Assembly: GCA_965197795.1 (NCBI GenBank)
Contig: OZ240228.1
Coordinates: 1,240,001-1,304,000 of the forward strand
From: WHTK01 sp965197795
GTDB taxonomy: Bacteria; Chloroflexota; Dehalococcoidia; DSTF01; WHTK01
DNA: 64,000 nucleotides
Direction of reading: 5' to 3'
Below, piece after piece: positions 9,139 to 18,451 of this stretch. Numbering within the stretch: position 1 is the first letter of the stretch; each line of letters starts with the position of its first letter. A program made the position numbers and the translations under genes. The notes under the pieces were generated by a model. That model was not told the origin of the DNA. It did no database searches and worked only from the letters and a program-made list of their open reading frames with translations.

Positions 9139-9909
9139 TCAGAGTATCTGGGAGAGGAACAGTTTCGTGCGGTCGCTCTTTGGGGCTTCGAAGATCTGCT
9201 CAGGTGGGCCTTCTTCAACGATGAGGCCAGCGTCGAACATCATCATGCGGTTTGCGACTTGCTTGGCAAACCCCATCTCGTGCGATACGACGATCATCGT
9301 CATGCCCGAGGTGACTAACTCCCGCATGACGTCCAGCACTTCTTTGATCATCTCCGGGTCGAGGGCGGAGGTCGGCTCGTCGAACAACATGATATTCGGC
9401 TGCATGGCGAGGGCGCGAGCTATGGCCACCCTCTGCTGTTGCCCTCCGGAGAGCTCGTTCGGATATTTATCAGACTGCTCGGCTATACCCACGCGCTTCA
9501 AGAGTTCCAGGGCGTTGTCCTTAGCCCTTGCGGCTGGCATCTTGCGCACCTTGATCGGTGCCAGCGTGATGTTGCTCATCACCGTGAGGTGTGGAAAGAG
9601 GTTGAACGACTGGAAGACCATCCCCACATCGCGGCGTATGGCATCGATGTTGCGCACGTCGTTGGTTAGCTCGATACCATTGACTATGATGTCGCCGCGC
9701 TGATGCTCCTCCAGCTTGTTGATCGTACGGATGAAGGTTGACTTACCCGATCCGGAAGGCCCGAAGGCAACGACGACCTCGCCTCTTTTGATTGTGGTGG
9801 TGATACCGCGCAGGGCGTGAAAATCGCCGTACCACTTGTGCATGTCCCGGCAGACAATGATGTCCTCGACTTCGATTTCGATGTCAGCTAGTTCTTCGAT
9901 TGTAGTCAT
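9139..9909 (-). CDS. aapP: polar amino acid ABC transporter, ATP-binding subunit
   Basis: A 256-residue ATPase that energises the amino-acid importer encoded just upstream. Walker A is GPSGSGKST (residues 50-58), the signature is LSGGQ (153-157) and Walker B is IMLFDEPT (173-180), followed by the switch histidine in VVSHEMGF. It belongs to the GlnQ/AapP/HisP class specific for polar amino acids. It is the last gene of the aapJ-aapQ-aapM-aapP order, 33 bp after the aapM stop. Substrate breadth is inferred from the Aap-type permease pair, not seen directly. Confidence 0.95.
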   Translation of the reverse strand: MTTIEELADIEIEVEDIIVCRDMHKWYGDFHALRGITTTIKRGEVVVAFGPSGSGKSTFIRTINKLEEHQRGDIIVNGIELTNDVRNIDAIRRDVGMVFQSFNLFPHLTVMSNITLAPIKVRKMPAARAKDNALELLKRVGIAEQSDKYPNELSGGQQQRVAIARALAMQPNIMLFDEPTSALDPEMIKEVLDVMRELVTSGMTMIVVSHEMGFAKQVANRMMMFDAGLIVEEGPPEQIFEAPKSDRTKLFLSQIL

Positions 9910-9942
9910 CGTAATGCTATGTCCTCTGTCCAGGGCCGGAGA

Positions 9943-11190
9943 CTATCGCTCGCCGACGCCCAAATTCCTCTCGATCCGCCTGCTCACGTAAGACATGCTA
10001 TAGGTGAAGACCCAAAAGACTAGGGCCAGGAAGACAAACAACTCAAGGGCATTATCCAGAAACTCCGTGTTGCCCTGGATGAACGATCGACCGATCTCCA
10101 CCACGTCCAGCATACCGATTATGTAGACCAGGCTCGTATCTTTAAACAGCGAGATGAACTGCCCCACGATCGCGGGTATGACGTTGCGGATGGCCTGGGG
10201 CAAGGAGATGAGCAGCGTGGTCTGCCAGCTCGGTAGGCCCAGTGCCCGCGCCGCCTCCACCTGTCCGGGATGTAGCGCCTGGAGTCCACCGCGAATGTTC
10301 TCGGCCATGTAGGCCGCACTAAACAAGCTAATGACGACGGCCGCGCGGAACAGGGAGTCCTGGGGGAAGTTTTCTGGAAAGGCCAGTGGCACCAATACCT
10401 GGGACATGAACAGAAGGGTTATGAGCGGTACCCCCCGGAATATCTCGATGAAGGCCACGCACAGCAATTTAACCACTGGGAGCTGGCCGCGACGCCCCAG
10501 CGCCAGTGCGATACCGATGGGTAGGCTGAACATGATGCCAGACACCGCCAGCAGTAGGTTCAGCATCAGGCCACCCCAGTAGATGACCGACACCGGCTGG
10601 AGTCCCGGCACTCCCGGGAGTCCCCGCAGCAGCACCAGCGCCAGCAGAAAAGCGCTGCCGCCTAAGATGGCGGTCCGGCGGGCCGTGCCCAGTGGCGTGT
10701 AGCGGGCCAAACCCCATCCCACCGCCAGCGCGGGCAGATTAGCTACCAGAAGCAGGCGCACGTCCAGCCCCATCCGATCCAGGCTATACGGCAAGAAGGT
10801 GAAGGCCGCGGCGGCGGCGGCGGTTGCGATTGCGACTTGTTTCATGACGCCGCGGCCGGTGATTCCCCATGCCATCCCCATCAGGACCGTAAACAGCAGC
10901 AAGACGGCCTGCGGTCTCCAAAAGCAGTTGGAGCCAGGGCAGGCGGACTCGGCGTTGTACTGGCCGATAATAAATCGACCGCCCAAGGTGCTGATTAGGG
11001 TCCAGTCAGCCGCCAGGAATATCCAGCGCAGGCCGAACCATAGAGCCGCTGCCAGGGCGGCGCCGAAGGCGACGGTTAGTATGCTGTTGAACCGGCTGCT
11101 GAACAGATTGGCGTGCATCCAGCCCGCCATGCCTCTGGTTGAGCGCGGCGGCAACTCTGAGGCTGGAGCTGTGTTGAGGTTCATCGCCAT
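9943..11190 (-). CDS. aapM: general L-amino acid ABC transporter, permease subunit
   Basis: A 415-residue inner-membrane permease with about eight hydrophobic segments, longer than GlnP-type permeases (about 220 residues), as is typical of AapM. The C-terminal BPD_transp_1 domain has the EAA loop region (VEAARALGLPSWQTTLLISLPQA) that contacts the ATPase; only its centre is quoted here as EAARALGLPSWQ. It ends with basic residues (SRRIERNLG). It pairs with AapQ to form the heterodimeric channel. Three bases separate it from aapQ, so translation is probably coupled. An N-terminal stretch of extra helices (about residues 35-200) is the Aap-specific extension. Confidence 0.92.
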   Translation of the reverse strand: MAMNLNTAPASELPPRSTRGMAGWMHANLFSSRFNSILTVAFGAALAAALWFGLRWIFLAADWTLISTLGGRFIIGQYNAESACPGSNCFWRPQAVLLLFTVLMGMAWGITGRGVMKQVAIATAAAAAAFTFLPYSLDRMGLDVRLLLVANLPALAVGWGLARYTPLGTARRTAILGGSAFLLALVLLRGLPGVPGLQPVSVIYWGGLMLNLLLAVSGIMFSLPIGIALALGRRGQLPVVKLLCVAFIEIFRGVPLITLLFMSQVLVPLAFPENFPQDSLFRAAVVISLFSAAYMAENIRGGLQALHPGQVEAARALGLPSWQTTLLISLPQAIRNVIPAIVGQFISLFKDTSLVYIIGMLDVVEIGRSFIQGNTEFLDNALELFVFLALVFWVFTYSMSYVSRRIERNLGVGER

Positions 11191-11193
11191 CGC

Positions 11194-12399
11194 CTAACTT
11201 CCCTTTAGGCGAAGCTGTCGGTTGTAGAGGTTGCCGATCAGAGAGAAGGTCAGGCTCATCGCCAAGTAGGCGACCATGATCAGCAAGAAGATAGACACCG
11301 CAGGAGCGGTCTGCGTCATTGTCTTGGCCACATTGGTGAGGTCTGAGTAACCGATGGCGCCCGCCAAGCTACTGTTCTTGGCCAGGTTCAGGTGCTGGCT
11401 GATTAGCGGAGGCACTATGACCCGCATCGCCTGGGGGAAGGTCACGTGGCGCAGGGCATTCATCGGCGACAAGCCCAGTGCTCGGGCCGCTTCCGGCTGA
11501 CCGCGATTCACCGACTGGATGCCTGCTCGCACGATTTCGGCGATAAAGGACGACGTGTATACGACCAGGCCGATAAGCAGCACTATCAGCCCTCCCGGGA
11601 GGGTGAAGCCACCAGAGATGCGGCCGAAGGTACCCTGTGGCGCCGGCTGTGAGATGGCAAAGGGCGCTTCGCCGACCACCGCCGCGATGATAAGCCAGCT
11701 AGCGGCAGCGATGACGATAGCGGTGCTGCCGCCCATCACCACGGCGCGGGTAGCCTTACCGGTCGAGGTTTCTCGGCGGTCCAACCCGACATAGACGGCC
11801 ACGCCTGCTATAACGGCCACCATTGCCAGCCCCAGCCATGTCACCGCTGCGTCAAAACCGTTGGCGGTCGGCCAAGGCAGTGATAGACCGGCGTTGTTGA
11901 CGTACACTTGCTGGGCAATAACGTATCCGTCCTCGACGGGCGGCAGCGACAGTATGAGATAGAACCAGAAGAACAGCTGCACCAGCAAGGGCACGTTGCG
12001 GAAGAACTCGACGTAGGCAAGCGCCGCCTTGGAAACGAGCCAGTTGCTGGACATGCGGGCTACACCCACCAGGACCCCCAGCGCCGTTGCCAGAATGATG
12101 CCGGCGATGGCGACGGTCAGGGTGTTGGTGGCAGCGACAACAAAGGCGTAAAGAAAGCTGTCGGAGGATTCGTAAGGCAGGAAATGATGCCCGATAGGAG
12201 TCTGGTAGGCGCGGGACAAAAAGTCGAAGCCAGAGGGAATCTCTCGCTCCACTATGGCGTTGCTGATGTTGGCGAAGAACCAGCCGACTAGGGCCACCAC
12301 CAGGACGCCAGAAACGAGCTGCGCGGCCCATTCGATGACACGAACATGCCGCCAAATCGGGATGCCCTGGTAGGTTAAGCTTCGGGGTATTATGGCCAT
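11194..12399 (-). CDS. aapQ: general L-amino acid ABC transporter, permease subunit
   Basis: A 401-residue inner-membrane permease. The N-terminal segment AAQLVSGVLVVALVGW forms the first helix, and a second conserved block shows RNVPLLVQLFFWFYL, typical of polar amino-acid permeases. The coupling loop is EAARALGLSPMNALR. A long periplasmic region and extra helices between about residues 170 and 250 are the AapQ hallmark. It is the first permease after the binding-protein gene, 134 bp downstream, with a strong hairpin in between. Confidence 0.92.
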   Translation of the reverse strand: MAIIPRSLTYQGIPIWRHVRVIEWAAQLVSGVLVVALVGWFFANISNAIVEREIPSGFDFLSRAYQTPIGHHFLPYESSDSFLYAFVVAATNTLTVAIAGIILATALGVLVGVARMSSNWLVSKAALAYVEFFRNVPLLVQLFFWFYLILSLPPVEDGYVIAQQVYVNNAGLSLPWPTANGFDAAVTWLGLAMVAVIAGVAVYVGLDRRETSTGKATRAVVMGGSTAIVIAAASWLIIAAVVGEAPFAISQPAPQGTFGRISGGFTLPGGLIVLLIGLVVYTSSFIAEIVRAGIQSVNRGQPEAARALGLSPMNALRHVTFPQAMRVIVPPLISQHLNLAKNSSLAGAIGYSDLTNVAKTMTQTAPAVSIFLLIMVAYLAMSLTFSLIGNLYNRQLRLKGS

Positions 12400-12463
12400 T
12401 GTTGACTCATTGAAAAGCCACCCGTGGCATAATCAATCTCTGCGCACAAGATAGCAGGATAAC

Positions 12464-12497
12464 AAGAGGGCGGCCAGCCTACACTGGCCGCCCTCTT
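12464..12497 (-). terminator. perfect 13-bp hairpin between binding-protein and permease genes
   Basis: Arms AAGAGGGCGGCCA and TGGCCGCCCTCTT flank an 8-nt loop. It sits between aapJ and aapQ. In binding-protein-dependent operons such a hairpin usually stabilises the binding-protein mRNA or partly terminates transcription so that the binding protein is made in excess. The T-run is short. Confidence 0.75.
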
Positions 12498-12533
12498 TAG
12501 GTGGCTTCTTAGCTCTCTCTGCCTGCCACCACC

Positions 12534-13595
12534 CTAGCGTAGGGGTGCGGCGTAGATCTGGCCACCCTCCGTCCAAAGGGCGTTGCGGCTGCCAGCTCGC
12601 GGCAAGTTGATGCCACCGGGACCCAGGTTGCGGTCGTAGATCTCGCCGTAGTTGCCGACTGAGCGGATTACGTCTTGGGCCGCGGTTTGGCTGATGCCCA
12701 GGCTGTCTTGACCGAAGGAGCCCTCGAGACCGAAGAGACGGTCAACTTTTGTATCGCCTGTGACCGAGGTTGGAACGTTAGCGGAAGTGATGTCGTAGGC
12801 CTCGGCGTAGATGAGCATGCCCATCACGGTCTTGACCACATCGAACCACTGGTCATCGCCATGAGGGACCACTGGCCCCAGTGGCTCTTCCGAGATGGTC
12901 TCGGGCAAAATGGTGTGGGCGCTTGGGTCATCGAAAGCGCTGCTGATGGCAGCCAACTGCGAGCGATCGTTGGTGAAGGCGTCGCACTGGCCACTCTGGT
13001 AGGCGGCGACCACCGCGTCGGTGTCTTCGAAGGTCAGCACCTGCACATTCAAGTCGTTCTGGTTAGAGAAGTCCTGAAGATTCAACTCGGTGGTTGTTCC
13101 CAATGTCACGCAGACGCTGGCGCCTCTTAGCTCTAAGGCACTGGAGATACCCAGGTCTTTACGGACCAAGAACCCCTGACCGTCGTAGAACATCGTTTGA
13201 GCATAGTTACCCCACTGCGCGTCGCGGGAGGTCGTCCAAGTGACGGTGCGCACCAGCAAATCCACCTCACCGGACTGGATGGTCGGCCCGCGCTCAGCGG
13301 CCGTAATCAACCTAATTTCTATCGCATTGGCATCGCCCAGAACCGCCGCGGCTACCGCGCGGCAAAGATCGATGTCAAAGCCATGGTTGTTGCCGGCCGC
13401 GTCGAGAAAACCATAGCCGGGCACGTCGTTGCGGCTGGCACATATGACCGTGCCGCGGTCCTTCACTTGTTGCAGCCTATCACCACCACCTGCTCCGTCG
13501 CCTGAGTCCTGCGAACAAGCTGACAGTACGACTGCGACGACGGCGGCCGTGGCAAGCGAAAGCAGCGTCCATACCGATGCCTTGCTCTTGATCAT
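12534..13595 (-). CDS. aapJ: general L-amino acid ABC transporter, substrate-binding lipoprotein
   Basis: A 353-residue extracytoplasmic binding protein of the SBP_bac_3 family. The signal peptide ends in a lipobox (VVLSAC, Cys about 26), so it is a lipoprotein. The mature domain opens with RLQQVKDRGTVICAS and contains GFDIDLCRAVAAAVLGD, standard for AapJ/BztA. It is the first gene of the minus-strand operon, divergent from livK across about 200 bp that must hold both promoters. Ligand specificity is probably broad for L-amino acids by homology. Confidence 0.95.
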   Translation of the reverse strand: MIKSKASVWTLLSLATAAVVAVVLSACSQDSGDGAGGGDRLQQVKDRGTVICASRNDVPGYGFLDAAGNNHGFDIDLCRAVAAAVLGDANAIEIRLITAAERGPTIQSGEVDLLVRTVTWTTSRDAQWGNYAQTMFYDGQGFLVRKDLGISSALELRGASVCVTLGTTTELNLQDFSNQNDLNVQVLTFEDTDAVVAAYQSGQCDAFTNDRSQLAAISSAFDDPSAHTILPETISEEPLGPVVPHGDDQWFDVVKTVMGMLIYAEAYDITSANVPTSVTGDTKVDRLFGLEGSFGQDSLGISQTAAQDVIRSVGNYGEIYDRNLGPGGINLPRAGSRNALWTEGGQIYAAPLR

Positions 13596-13799
13596 AGATT
13601 CTACGTCTATCCCCCATCCTTATGCCCATGTCGAACGACTGTACAGCATTGAGGCCGTTCATCCAAGCCCCAGGGGTTCGCCAGTCATTGCGATACCAAG
13701 CCTGTTCTTGTTGTAAGATTCACTCACAAAGTGACAAAAACATATGGCTCTAAAGAGTAAAGAGTATTGATCAGAGCTTTCAGCGCGGAGGAAGAGATA

Positions 13800-14990
13800 A
13801 TGCGGCTTCCATTAGTGAAATGGATCGTTTCGTTAGGGTTGTTGGCGGCTCTATCGCTGATGGCTATGGCTTGTGGCTCTGATGAAGAAGTGGTAGGGGA
13901 AGAGGCCCTGTTTAAGATAGGGGTGATGGACTCGGTCACCGGCATTGGTGAGACCTATGGCCGCGTGGCCGTTGAGGCCAAGCAGTTGGCGGTTGAAGAG
14001 ATTAACGCTGCCGGCGGTGTCAATGGGCACATGTTGGAGCTCATCATCGAAGACTCGAAGTGTAACGCCCAAGACGCGATCACCGCCTACAAAAAGTTAA
14101 CCGATGTGGACGGAGTGAAGATCATCCTCGGGCCCTCATGCAGCGGTGCGATGCTCGGCGCCGCGCCACTGGCCGAGGATGACGGTGTGGTCATCTTCTC
14201 CGGCCTGACAACCAACCCGGACATCGCCAACGCCGGAGACTACATTTTCCGGACAGCGATGAGCGACATCCAGGTGGGCATCGAGACCGGCAATGTGCTC
14301 TGGGCTGACGGGATCCGCACGTTGGCTACTATCACCGAGGCAACTGACTACGCCGAGGGAGTGAGGCGGACCAGCGTTGCGCAATTCGAGAGGCGGGGCG
14401 GCCAGGTGGTGAGCGAGGAGCGCTACCAATCCGACGTTACCGACTTCAGGACCCAGCTAACCAAGCTACTTAACGAAGCCCCAGACGCCCTCCACGTCGC
14501 TGCCCAGTCGGAGTTCACCGGCGGCACCATCGTCAAGCAAGCTCGAGAGTTGGGCTATGAGGGCCCCATATACGGCGAGATCGTGACAGCCGGCGCGACG
14601 GCTCTGGAGATTGCTGGCGATGCCGCGACCGGCGTAAAGGTCATCGCGGCAGACATCGACCCTGCTAATAGCAAGGGCCTGGAAGTTCTTGCTAAGTTCA
14701 GGGAGCGTTACGGATACGTCACTCTACCGTGGTTCATCGCCTCGGCTTACGACACCGTCTACATAACTGCCGAGTGCCTCAGACAGACACATGACGACCA
14801 AGATGCTGACGGCTTCAGAGACTGCCTTTACGGGATCACCTGGAGCGGTAGTATCGGAGATAACTACAGCTTCGACGAAGACGGCGAGGTCGTTGGTCTG
14901 GGTAACGTAGTCCTTGAGATTCTGCCGTTAGCCGAGAGGTCGGAGGAGAACAACGGTTGGAAGGTATTGGGCACTGCACCAACCGAATAG
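13800..14990 (+). CDS. livK: branched-chain amino acid ABC transporter, substrate-binding lipoprotein
   Basis: A 396-residue Leu/Ile/Val-binding-type protein (periplasmic binding fold type I). The start at 13800 has GGAGG ten bases upstream. A signal peptide ends in lipobox MAMAC. The mature protein shows FKIGVMDSVTGIGETYG and ILGPSCSGAMLGAAPLAE, matching the family's ligand-binding loops. It heads the livKHMGF run on the plus strand and is divergent from aapJ. A stem-loop lies 27 bp after its stop. True ligands may include other amides or aromatic acids, because many Chloroflexota Liv systems are not confirmed for branched-chain amino acids. Confidence 0.93.
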   Translation: MRLPLVKWIVSLGLLAALSLMAMACGSDEEVVGEEALFKIGVMDSVTGIGETYGRVAVEAKQLAVEEINAAGGVNGHMLELIIEDSKCNAQDAITAYKKLTDVDGVKIILGPSCSGAMLGAAPLAEDDGVVIFSGLTTNPDIANAGDYIFRTAMSDIQVGIETGNVLWADGIRTLATITEATDYAEGVRRTSVAQFERRGGQVVSEERYQSDVTDFRTQLTKLLNEAPDALHVAAQSEFTGGTIVKQARELGYEGPIYGEIVTAGATALEIAGDAATGVKVIAADIDPANSKGLEVLAKFRERYGYVTLPWFIASAYDTVYITAECLRQTHDDQDADGFRDCLYGITWSGSIGDNYSFDEDGEVVGLGNVVLEILPLAERSEENNGWKVLGTAPTE

Positions 14991-15016
14991 GCCTACCGCG
15001 TAGCCGCGAGGCTCGC

Positions 15017-15049
15017 GGGGGTTGGCCCAGATGCTCTGGGCCGACCCCC
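15017..15049 (+). terminator. 14-bp hairpin after livK
   Basis: GGGGGTTGGCCCAG and CTGGGCCGACCCCC flank the loop ATGCT, with one G-T pair. There is no T-run. The position right after the binding-protein gene mirrors the aapJ hairpin. Confidence 0.65.
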
Positions 15050-15176
15050 ACCTAATCGTCAAGCAATACAGGGGGTTTTAGCTGCCCGCGAGCAATAGTC
15101 CAGTGGACGAGGGTACCAGCGAAGGAATTTCTAGTCATTGCAATTGAGTGCCTAGGAACCTGAGTTCAAGCCGCGT

Positions 15177-16604
15177 ATGTCGGAGCATCTTGGGTCGGAC
15201 AACGAACCAAGCCTCACGGGCAGGATGGTGCGTCAGTTGCTCCAGCGGGCGGGACCCAGAACCCCTCTTCCCTACAACAAACTCCTAGCAACCGGGCTGC
15301 TCATCACCGCTACGGCTTACATCGTCTGGAAGATCCAGGAATCCCCCGACCAATCCCTGCAGTTCGCCTTCAATGGCCTATCCGTAGGTGCCGTGTACGC
15401 CCTGCTTGCCCTTGGATTCACCATCGTCTACAGCACCGTCTGGTTCTTCGATCTGTACTACGGCGCGGCCGCTGCCCTGGGTGCTTATGGCGTTTTCTAC
15501 TTGATGTCTGGCGAAACCCTGGGCGGGCAATACGAGGTTAACAGCCCTTACATCAATGTCGCCTTTGCCACGGTGATTGCAGGAGTAGTCGCCTGGGTCC
15601 TTCATTTGAGCCTACAAACCCGACTCCAAAGCCGCTTCAATTTCAGCCCGATGGCCCTCTTCGTCCTCGGAGGTCTCACCGCCGCCGCCGGGGTATACAC
15701 GGGCCTTGTTCTCACCTATCCGGAGGAGATCAACGTCATACTCAGCCCTGCTATAGCTGTAATGGTGGCCGTGGCAGCAGGTTTAGTCCTCTATCGAGGC
15801 TACCGTCGCATCTTCGCAGACGCCAGTCTCGTGCCATTCTTGCTCATTGCCGCGGTTGCGACGGCGGCCCTGGGGGCATACTGTGGCCTCTTTGTGGCTA
15901 ACGCCCCTGAGTCAAGCCTCTACTTGAGCTGGATGGTGTCGTGTCTGATGGCGGGGGCCGTTGGCCTGGCCCTTTACAGAGGCCTTTATATGTACATGCG
16001 CGACCGCGCCAGATCCCCTCTTGTCATGCTCGTCGCCTCGCTTGGTGTATTGCTGGCGATCACCGCCTTTACATCCATAGTCTTTACCAGCGCACCACGT
16101 CCCCTTCCGGAAGCCTTCGGGAGTGATCCATGGACAATTGCCGGGGCCAAGATCAAGGGGTTCAACATCTTCACCATCGGCGTGGCCTTCGTCGGATTTG
16201 GAAGCCTGCAGCTCCTACTCAAGAAGACCTCCTTCGGCAGGGCCGTGCGGGCCATTGGTGACGACGAAGAAGTGTCGAAAGTGGTGGGTATAAACACCAC
16301 CACCATCATCGCTGTAGTATTTTTCATCGGCGGGGTCTACGCCGCCCTGGCAGGCCTGCTGAGCGGCCACGATACGGCCATCCAGCCCAGGATGGGTCTG
16401 CTGCTCCTGTTGAAGGGCTGGATAGCATCCGTAGTCGGAGGCATGGGGAACCTCAACGGAGCCATCGTTGGCGGATTCAGCCTGGGCCTTATCGAGCAGT
16501 TCGGCATCTGGGATCTGTCCGGCGAATGGAAGGACGCCATCTCCTTTATGCTGCTTATCCTCTTCCTATCGTTTTGGCCCAATGGCCTGTTGCCGAGGAG
16601 ATAG
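15177..16604 (+). CDS. livH: branched-chain amino acid ABC transporter permease, LivH type
   Basis: A 475-residue permease. It opens after a soluble stretch with LQFAFNGLSVGAVYALLALG and carries the LivH C-terminal coupling region (FGRAVRAIGDDEEVSKVVGI). Usual LivH proteins have about 290-310 residues. Here roughly 150 residues of additional hydrophobic segments (about residues 125-275) are inserted after the third helix, plus a 45-residue N-terminal extension. It should pair with LivM in the inner membrane. No strong Shine-Dalgarno precedes the ATG; AGGAA lies somewhat far upstream. Confidence 0.92.
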   Translation: MSEHLGSDNEPSLTGRMVRQLLQRAGPRTPLPYNKLLATGLLITATAYIVWKIQESPDQSLQFAFNGLSVGAVYALLALGFTIVYSTVWFFDLYYGAAAALGAYGVFYLMSGETLGGQYEVNSPYINVAFATVIAGVVAWVLHLSLQTRLQSRFNFSPMALFVLGGLTAAAGVYTGLVLTYPEEINVILSPAIAVMVAVAAGLVLYRGYRRIFADASLVPFLLIAAVATAALGAYCGLFVANAPESSLYLSWMVSCLMAGAVGLALYRGLYMYMRDRARSPLVMLVASLGVLLAITAFTSIVFTSAPRPLPEAFGSDPWTIAGAKIKGFNIFTIGVAFVGFGSLQLLLKKTSFGRAVRAIGDDEEVSKVVGINTTTIIAVVFFIGGVYAALAGLLSGHDTAIQPRMGLLLLLKGWIASVVGGMGNLNGAIVGGFSLGLIEQFGIWDLSGEWKDAISFMLLILFLSFWPNGLLPRR

Positions 16605-16607
16605 GCC

Positions 16608-17663
16608 ATGCTGACGAACTCGAATGTCTATACGAATGTCAAGAAACTGGCCCGCGACCCTCAGGGACTCTCGCGGTTCGCCAAGGGCAACGTGGAGCTA
16701 TGGGCGAACCTGATCGTTATCACCTGGGCTGCTGCCTTCATGCTGTGGCAGGGCGTCGGATTTGCCATCACCCTGGCCACAGTCTTCGCTATCTGGGCGA
16801 TATTGGCGGTCAGTCTGAATCTGGTACTGGGATTCTCCGGCCTCCTCTCTATGGGTCATATCGGCTTTTTCGGTATTGGCGCCTACGGGACGGCAATTCT
16901 CACCTCAGACCCCACATACGAACAGCTGCGTACAGAGGCCGTCCCCATCCTTGGTTGGCCTTTTTTTGCAGCACTACCCGTCAGCGTGGCCTTGACCGGC
17001 CTGATAGCCGCCGGCGTGGGTGTCGCCTTCAACCGATTCAGGGACGACATTTACGTGCTCGTCTCCTTCGGCTTCGCCATGATCACCTACAACATATTCT
17101 TGAATTGGCGAAGCCTTACCAGGGGTCCTTTCGGAATTCACGAGATAGCCAGGCCCCGCATAGGTGGGTGGGTGCTCGATGGCGAACTGGAGTTCCTGCT
17201 CTTGGCGCTCGCATTCCTCGCTTTAATTGTGCTGGTCGCATGGTTCATAGTGACTTCTTCGTTTGGACGCGTGCTGACCGCCATTCGAGAGGATGAGCAG
17301 GCCATTGAGGTCTTCGGCTACCACGTAGCACACTACAAGCTCGCTGTATGGGTCATATCGGCAATGATGGCCGGTCTCGCTGGGGGTCTATTCAGCAGTT
17401 GGACCAGATTCATCGACCCCAACTCCTTCGTCTTGTTGGAATCGATTCTCTTAGTAACCATAGTTATCCTTGGAGGCTTGGCGACTATCTGGGGCTCCAT
17501 ACTCGGAACCATGGCGTTCGTGCTGCTCGAAGAGGGGATGCGTTTTCTACCATTCGTGCCTGACCAGTTTGTCGGTCAGGCACGAATGATCGTTCTGGGC
17601 GTCTTGTTGGTGCTGCTTATGCTATTCAGACCTCAGGGCCTGATCGGGAGATACAAGTTGTGA
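16608..17663 (+). CDS. livM: branched-chain amino acid ABC transporter permease, LivM type
   Basis: A 351-residue permease with the LivM hallmarks LNLVLGFSGLLSMGHIGFFG and the coupling loop FGRVLTAIREDEQAIEVFGY. About ten hydrophobic segments are visible. It begins three bases after livH and overlaps the livG start by four bases, so translation is probably coupled through the operon. Confidence 0.94.
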   Translation: MLTNSNVYTNVKKLARDPQGLSRFAKGNVELWANLIVITWAAAFMLWQGVGFAITLATVFAIWAILAVSLNLVLGFSGLLSMGHIGFFGIGAYGTAILTSDPTYEQLRTEAVPILGWPFFAALPVSVALTGLIAAGVGVAFNRFRDDIYVLVSFGFAMITYNIFLNWRSLTRGPFGIHEIARPRIGGWVLDGELEFLLLALAFLALIVLVAWFIVTSSFGRVLTAIREDEQAIEVFGYHVAHYKLAVWVISAMMAGLAGGLFSSWTRFIDPNSFVLLESILLVTIVILGGLATIWGSILGTMAFVLLEEGMRFLPFVPDQFVGQARMIVLGVLLVLLMLFRPQGLIGRYKL

Positions 17664-18412
17664 CCACTCCGCTCGCCGAAGCCTTCGCCCTGGAGACGAT
17701 AGATATCTCGAAACATTTCGGGGCCGTTAAGGCCGTGGACCAGCTTTCCGTCTCCATTCCCCTGCTGGGGATGACCAGTATCGTCGGGCCCAACGGTTCG
17801 GGAAAGTCGACCCTGGTAAACCTACTGAGCGGGATATTGCCCTTGGACGGAGGGATGGTGATCATCGACGGCGTCGGCCTCAAGGTCATAAGGGCCCACG
17901 AGACTCCCGCCTATGGCCTCACCCGGACCTTTCAGGAGGTGCGGCTTTTCGGGCAGATGAGCGTATGGGACAACATCATGGTGGTCTTGACCAACCGTCG
18001 CCTCTTCCCCGCACTGCTCGAACGGACGAAAGCGTCCCATAGAGATAAGGCCAAGAGCATCTTGGAGAATATCGGATTGTGGGAGAAGCGCCGTGCCTTG
18101 GCCATGAATCTTTCCTATGGCCAACGGAAGTTGCTGGAGATCGGCCGCGCCATAGCGATGAACGTCGACATCTACCTCTTCGATGAGCCTTTCGCAGGCC
18201 TCTTTCCTCAGATGTTGGAGAGGATCAAAGACATAATGAAAGTTGCCCGCGCTGAGGGCAGCACCGTCATATTCATCTCTCATAACATGGACATAGTCCG
18301 AGATCTCTCAGATTACCTAATCGTACTTGATAGCGGTGAACTCCTCGCCCAAGGGGCGGTGGAAGACGTCCTACATCGGGACGAGGTCATAGAGGCTTAT
18401 CTGGGCGCCTAG
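17660..18412 (+). CDS. livG: branched-chain amino acid ABC transporter ATPase, LivG type
   Basis: A 250-residue ATPase starting at a GTG that overlaps the livM stop by four bases. Walker A is GPNGSGKST (43-51), the signature is LSYGQ (151-155) and Walker B is IYLFDEP (171-177). The tail shows the LivG-specific reading GELLAQGAVEDV. It works as a heterodimer with LivF under the LivHM pore. Confidence 0.95.
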   Translation: MTTPLAEAFALETIDISKHFGAVKAVDQLSVSIPLLGMTSIVGPNGSGKSTLVNLLSGILPLDGGMVIIDGVGLKVIRAHETPAYGLTRTFQEVRLFGQMSVWDNIMVVLTNRRLFPALLERTKASHRDKAKSILENIGLWEKRRALAMNLSYGQRKLLEIGRAIAMNVDIYLFDEPFAGLFPQMLERIKDIMKVARAEGSTVIFISHNMDIVRDLSDYLIVLDSGELLAQGAVEDVLHRDEVIEAYLGA

Positions 18413-18451
18413 CCTCACGCCGAACGCTGTAGCCATAACAGAGGTGATTAG

